Shown one piece after another: positions 14,093-16,691 of a DNA stretch of 16,691 nucleotides (the stretch's first letter is position 1; each line of letters starts with the position of its first letter). Below the pieces are notes generated by a model. That model did no database searches. It saw nothing but the letters and a program-made list of their open reading frames with translations, and was not told the origin of the DNA. The stretch covers positions 1 to 16,691 of the forward strand of contig JBHHZP010000075.1 in NCBI GenBank assembly GCA_046758085.1, in the 5' to 3' direction. This stretch comes from VRUB01 sp046758085. Its GTDB lineage: Bacteria; Pseudomonadota; Gammaproteobacteria; Acidiferrobacterales; SPGG2. A program made the translations under genes and the position numbers.

Positions 14093-15490
14093 ATGAAACC
14101 TGTAATCGTGTTGGTGGGGCGGCCGAATGTGGGCAAGTCCACGTTGTTTAATCGGCTGACCGGTGGACGCGGTGCGCTGGTGGCACCGGCGGCCGGGCTG
14201 ACGCGCGATCGCCAGTATGGGGCAGGTACCGTTGGCGATCGCCCTTACCTGGCCGTTGATACTGGTGGGCTTGCCGGGTGGTCGCCGGCTGGGCGCGACG
14301 CCACGCTGGTGAATGCCATGTCGGCGCAGGTGCGGCAAGCGATCTCGGAGGCGGATGCAATTATCTTTGTCACGGACGGACGCGAGAGCCTGAACACGGA
14401 GGATCGGGAGATCGCCGAGGCGCTTCGCAAGCAACACTCGCCAGTCTGGCTTGCCGTGAACAAGACAGAAGGTATGGTGCCACAACTCGCTACCGTCGAG
14501 TTTCACGATCTGGGGCTGGGAGAGCCCACGGCGATCTCCGCGACCCACGGCAATGGTGTGGCGCGGCTGATGGCACGCGTGTTGCGCGATCTGCCGCGTA
14601 CTGAGGAACGACCCGAACCCGAAGACATGCCCGTGATCGCTGTCGTGGGACGACCTAACGTGGGGAAGTCGACGTTGGTCAACGCACTCCTAGGAGAGGA
14701 GCGAGTCGTAGTTTTCAACGAGCCGGGTACCACGCGCGACAGCATACGCGTAACCCTCAAGCGCCGCGGACAGCGCTATGCGCTGATCGACACCGCCGGG
14801 GTCCGACGCCGTGCGCGAATCAGCAACACGGTGGAGAAATACTCGGTAGTCAAGGCATTGCAGGCGGTTGAGGCAGCCAATGTGGTGATCTTGCTGCTCG
14901 ATGCGCGCAGCGGGATCACCGAGCAAGATGCGATGCTGGCCGGGTTCGTCCTGGAGTGTGGCCGCTCCGTGGTATTGGCGGTGAACAAATGGGATGGTCT
15001 GGACCCGGCGCAGCGCACCCGGATCAAAAACGAGCTGCATCGAAAAATCGCGTTCCTGCAGTTTGCCCGGGTTCACTATATCTCGGCGCGTCATGCCACC
15101 GGCATAGCCGATCTGTTCGCCTCGGTCGACCGCGCCTTTGCCTCGGCTCACAAGACCTTGCGTACCCCCAGGCTGAATCGGGTGTTGCAAGGTGCGGTGC
15201 AGGCGAGCGCGCCACCGCGCGCGCGCGGTGGTCCGGTGCGTCTCAAATACGCCCATCAGGCCGGCAAAAACCCGCCTCGGGTGGTGATTCACGGCACCCG
15301 CGTGGACGCTGTACCGCCGTCCTACCGCCGCTATTTGTCGAAGGCGGTTCGCGTCGGGTTCGGGCTGGAAGGCACGCCGGTGCAGATCGAGTTGCGGGCG
15401 GCGGAAAATCCGTTCGCTCCGCAGCCGCGGCAGCGCGCTAAAAGAAGGGAAAACAAGGCAAAAACGCCCGGAAGACGGTATGCGCGATAA
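14093..15490 (+). CDS. der: Double-GTPase ribosome assembly factor Der (EngA)
   Basis: Der binds the 50S subunit and is essential for its late assembly. The 465-aa protein has two G domains and a C-terminal KH-like domain. Domain 1: GRPNVGKST (9-17), DTGG (56-59), NKTE (123-126). Domain 2: GRPNVGKST (186-194), DTAG (233-236), NKWD (298-301). The KH-like part covers about 355-440 (including PVRLKYAHQAGKNPP), and a basic tail (RQRAKRRENKAKTPGRRYAR) ends it. Domain 1 has Glu instead of Asp at the fourth position of NKxD; other bacterial Der proteins also show this, so it need not mean loss. No clear ribosome site precedes the ATG, but the N-terminus is canonical. Confidence 0.97.
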   Translation: MKPVIVLVGRPNVGKSTLFNRLTGGRGALVAPAAGLTRDRQYGAGTVGDRPYLAVDTGGLAGWSPAGRDATLVNAMSAQVRQAISEADAIIFVTDGRESLNTEDREIAEALRKQHSPVWLAVNKTEGMVPQLATVEFHDLGLGEPTAISATHGNGVARLMARVLRDLPRTEERPEPEDMPVIAVVGRPNVGKSTLVNALLGEERVVVFNEPGTTRDSIRVTLKRRGQRYALIDTAGVRRRARISNTVEKYSVVKALQAVEAANVVILLLDARSGITEQDAMLAGFVLECGRSVVLAVNKWDGLDPAQRTRIKNELHRKIAFLQFARVHYISARHATGIADLFASVDRAFASAHKTLRTPRLNRVLQGAVQASAPPRARGGPVRLKYAHQAGKNPPRVVIHGTRVDAVPPSYRRYLSKAVRVGFGLEGTPVQIELRAAENPFAPQPRQRAKRRENKAKTPGRRYAR

Positions 15491-15579
15491 TCCAGCGAGC
15501 CGACGGGCGTTCTCCCGTTCATCGGCGACGGGCGGGCGGGCCAGATGGCATCTTCGTTGCACGTAAGGGGCACGGGAGC

Positions 15580-16691
15580 ATGGACCCGAAAAATAAGTCG
15601 ATGGGCGCACTGTTGGGTCCCCCCAGTAGAGCGCCATCTGCGACCAGGAAGCGTTTTCGGAGAATGACGGGTTATCACAAAGACGCGCTGCCAATCGGAT
15701 ATCAGCTGGCTGAATACATGATCGAATCCGTCCTCGGGCACGGCGGCTTCGGCATTACCTATCTGGCCAAAGACGTGCAGCTGGGAACGCAGGTCGCGAT
15801 CAAGGAGTATTTGCCGCACAATTTTGCCCTGCGCACGGGCGCGACGACCATTGTCCCCAATCCCGAGGGCGATACCGTTGTTACCTACCAGTGCGGCCTC
15901 AAGGAGTTCCTGCGCGAAGGCCAGGCGCTGGCACGGTTCAAGCATTCGAATATCGTGCGCGTCTTACGCTTCATCGAGGCCAATGGCACCGCCTACATGG
16001 TCATGGAGTACGAGAAGGGCACGAGCCTGTCCCAGTACCTGAAGAGTAACGGGGCGCGCCTGGATCAGGCCGACCTATTGCGCATCTTTCTGCCCATCAT
16101 GAACGGTTTGCAGGCGGTCCACGAGGCCGGCCTGCTGCATCTGGATATCAAGCCCGAAAACATCTATCTGCGCGAGGACAGCACGCCGATGCTGATCGAT
16201 TTCGGCTCGGCGCGACAGGCCCTGCTGCGGCCCGGGCAGAGCCAGATGGTGGCACTGACCCCCGGCTACGCCCCCATCGAGCAGTATCCCGATAACGGCA
16301 AGCAGGGACCCTGGACCGATGTGTATGCACTCGGGGCCAGCCTGTACCGCGGTATCGGCGGCAACCGGCCCGTTACGTCAACCGATCGCCACCAGGCCGA
16401 GCGCAAGTATCAGAGTGATCCATTGCCCGCGGCCACACAAATCGGTAGGGAGCACTATCCGGCCTATGTTTTGGAATCGATAGATTGGGCCTTACGCATC
16501 CATGCCAAAGAAAGGCCGCAGACCGCACGCGAGTTGCAAGACGCGCTGATGGGCAAAGGCCGTCTCAAGCGCCACGCAGCGGCACCTCGCGCCGCTACCT
16601 TCCGCGCTGGCAAGCCGGCGCCACACCACTCAATACGGCCGCGCACGGCCAAAACCGCGCACCGCCCATCCAAACGCCGCCGCTCCCGCGC
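15580..16691 (+). CDS. Hanks-type Ser/Thr protein kinase, 3' end beyond window
   Basis: This kinase would phosphorylate Ser/Thr of unknown targets; 370 codons are visible without a stop. From the ATG at 15580 (AAGGGG 9 bases upstream) residues are: glycine loop GHGGFG (53-58), ATP lysine K75 in VAIKEY, catalytic HLDIKPEN (187-194), DFG (207-209), and LTPGYAPIEQY with WTDVYALGASLYR after it. HLD rather than HRD makes it a non-RD kinase, which is common in this bacterial subgroup. In-frame ATGs at 15601 and 15664 are weaker choices because the second has GGAG only one base away. After the kinase domain (about 320) comes a very basic, Pro/Ala-rich tail (such as RPSKRRRSR). No membrane segment is seen in the visible part. 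No phosphatase or FHA partner is in view. Confidence 0.9.
   Translation, partial: MDPKNKSMGALLGPPSRAPSATRKRFRRMTGYHKDALPIGYQLAEYMIESVLGHGGFGITYLAKDVQLGTQVAIKEYLPHNFALRTGATTIVPNPEGDTVVTYQCGLKEFLREGQALARFKHSNIVRVLRFIEANGTAYMVMEYEKGTSLSQYLKSNGARLDQADLLRIFLPIMNGLQAVHEAGLLHLDIKPENIYLREDSTPMLIDFGSARQALLRPGQSQMVALTPGYAPIEQYPDNGKQGPWTDVYALGASLYRGIGGNRPVTSTDRHQAERKYQSDPLPAATQIGREHYPAYVLESIDWALRIHAKERPQTARELQDALMGKGRLKRHAAAPRAATFRAGKPAPHHSIRPRTAKTAHRPSKRRRSR

Noticed and set aside
14093..14479. Der domain 1 with NKTE as a defective GTPase
   Set aside because: NKxE at this place is also found in other bacterial Der proteins, and the remaining G motifs are intact.

Overview
The window is a chromosomal segment of a moderately GC-rich gammaproteobacterium. 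The evidence is gene order. suhB is divergent from trmJ, followed by iscR, iscA, ndk, rlmN, pilW, rodZ, hisS, yfgM, bamB and der, which is the well-known conserved block of Pseudomonas-like Gammaproteobacteria. The proteins match the gammaproteobacterial versions closely in length and motifs: SuhB 265 aa, TrmJ 249, IscA 107, Ndk 143, HisS 421. Genus cannot be read from the sequence. The PilZ-like protein and the Hanks-type kinase would suit an environmental, possibly sulfur- or iron-oxidising lineage, but that is only an impression.

Layout. Bases 1-1662 hold a TviB/WbpA-type nucleotide-sugar dehydrogenase on the minus strand and its upstream region. Bases 1663-3390 hold a divergent 575-aa protein with a helical N-terminal part, an acidic linker and a PilZ-like C-terminal domain. 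Bases 3391-3933 are a gene-free stretch with several inverted repeats. Bases 3934-5610 hold suhB (minus) and trmJ (plus). Bases 5611-6709 hold an IscR-box promoter, iscR and iscA. Bases 6710-7152 are gene-free and hold a long hairpin and a folded 160-bp element with a perfect 32-bp palindrome. Bases 7153-10517 hold ndk-rlmN-pilW-rodZ, tightly packed. Bases 10627-15490 hold hisS, yfgM-bamB and der. Bases 15580-16691 hold the start of a Hanks-type Ser/Thr kinase that runs off the window.

How the genes fit together. Most are housekeeping: RNA modification (trmJ, rlmN), translation and ribosome assembly (hisS, der), nucleotide balance (ndk), outer-membrane assembly (bamB, yfgM), type IV pili (pilW), cell shape (rodZ), and Fe-S supply and sensing (iscR, iscA). 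The unusual point is what is missing. Relative to the standard block, cysE, iscS, iscU, hscB, hscA, fdx, iscX and ispG are absent, while IscR keeps all its cluster ligands and a good type-1 IscR box. The machinery for making clusters must therefore lie elsewhere or be a different system such as SUF.

I found no multi-gene defence, secondary-metabolite or mobile system. The best candidates for something undescribed are the 6779-6938 folded element, the reduced iscR-iscA unit, and the PilZ-like protein.
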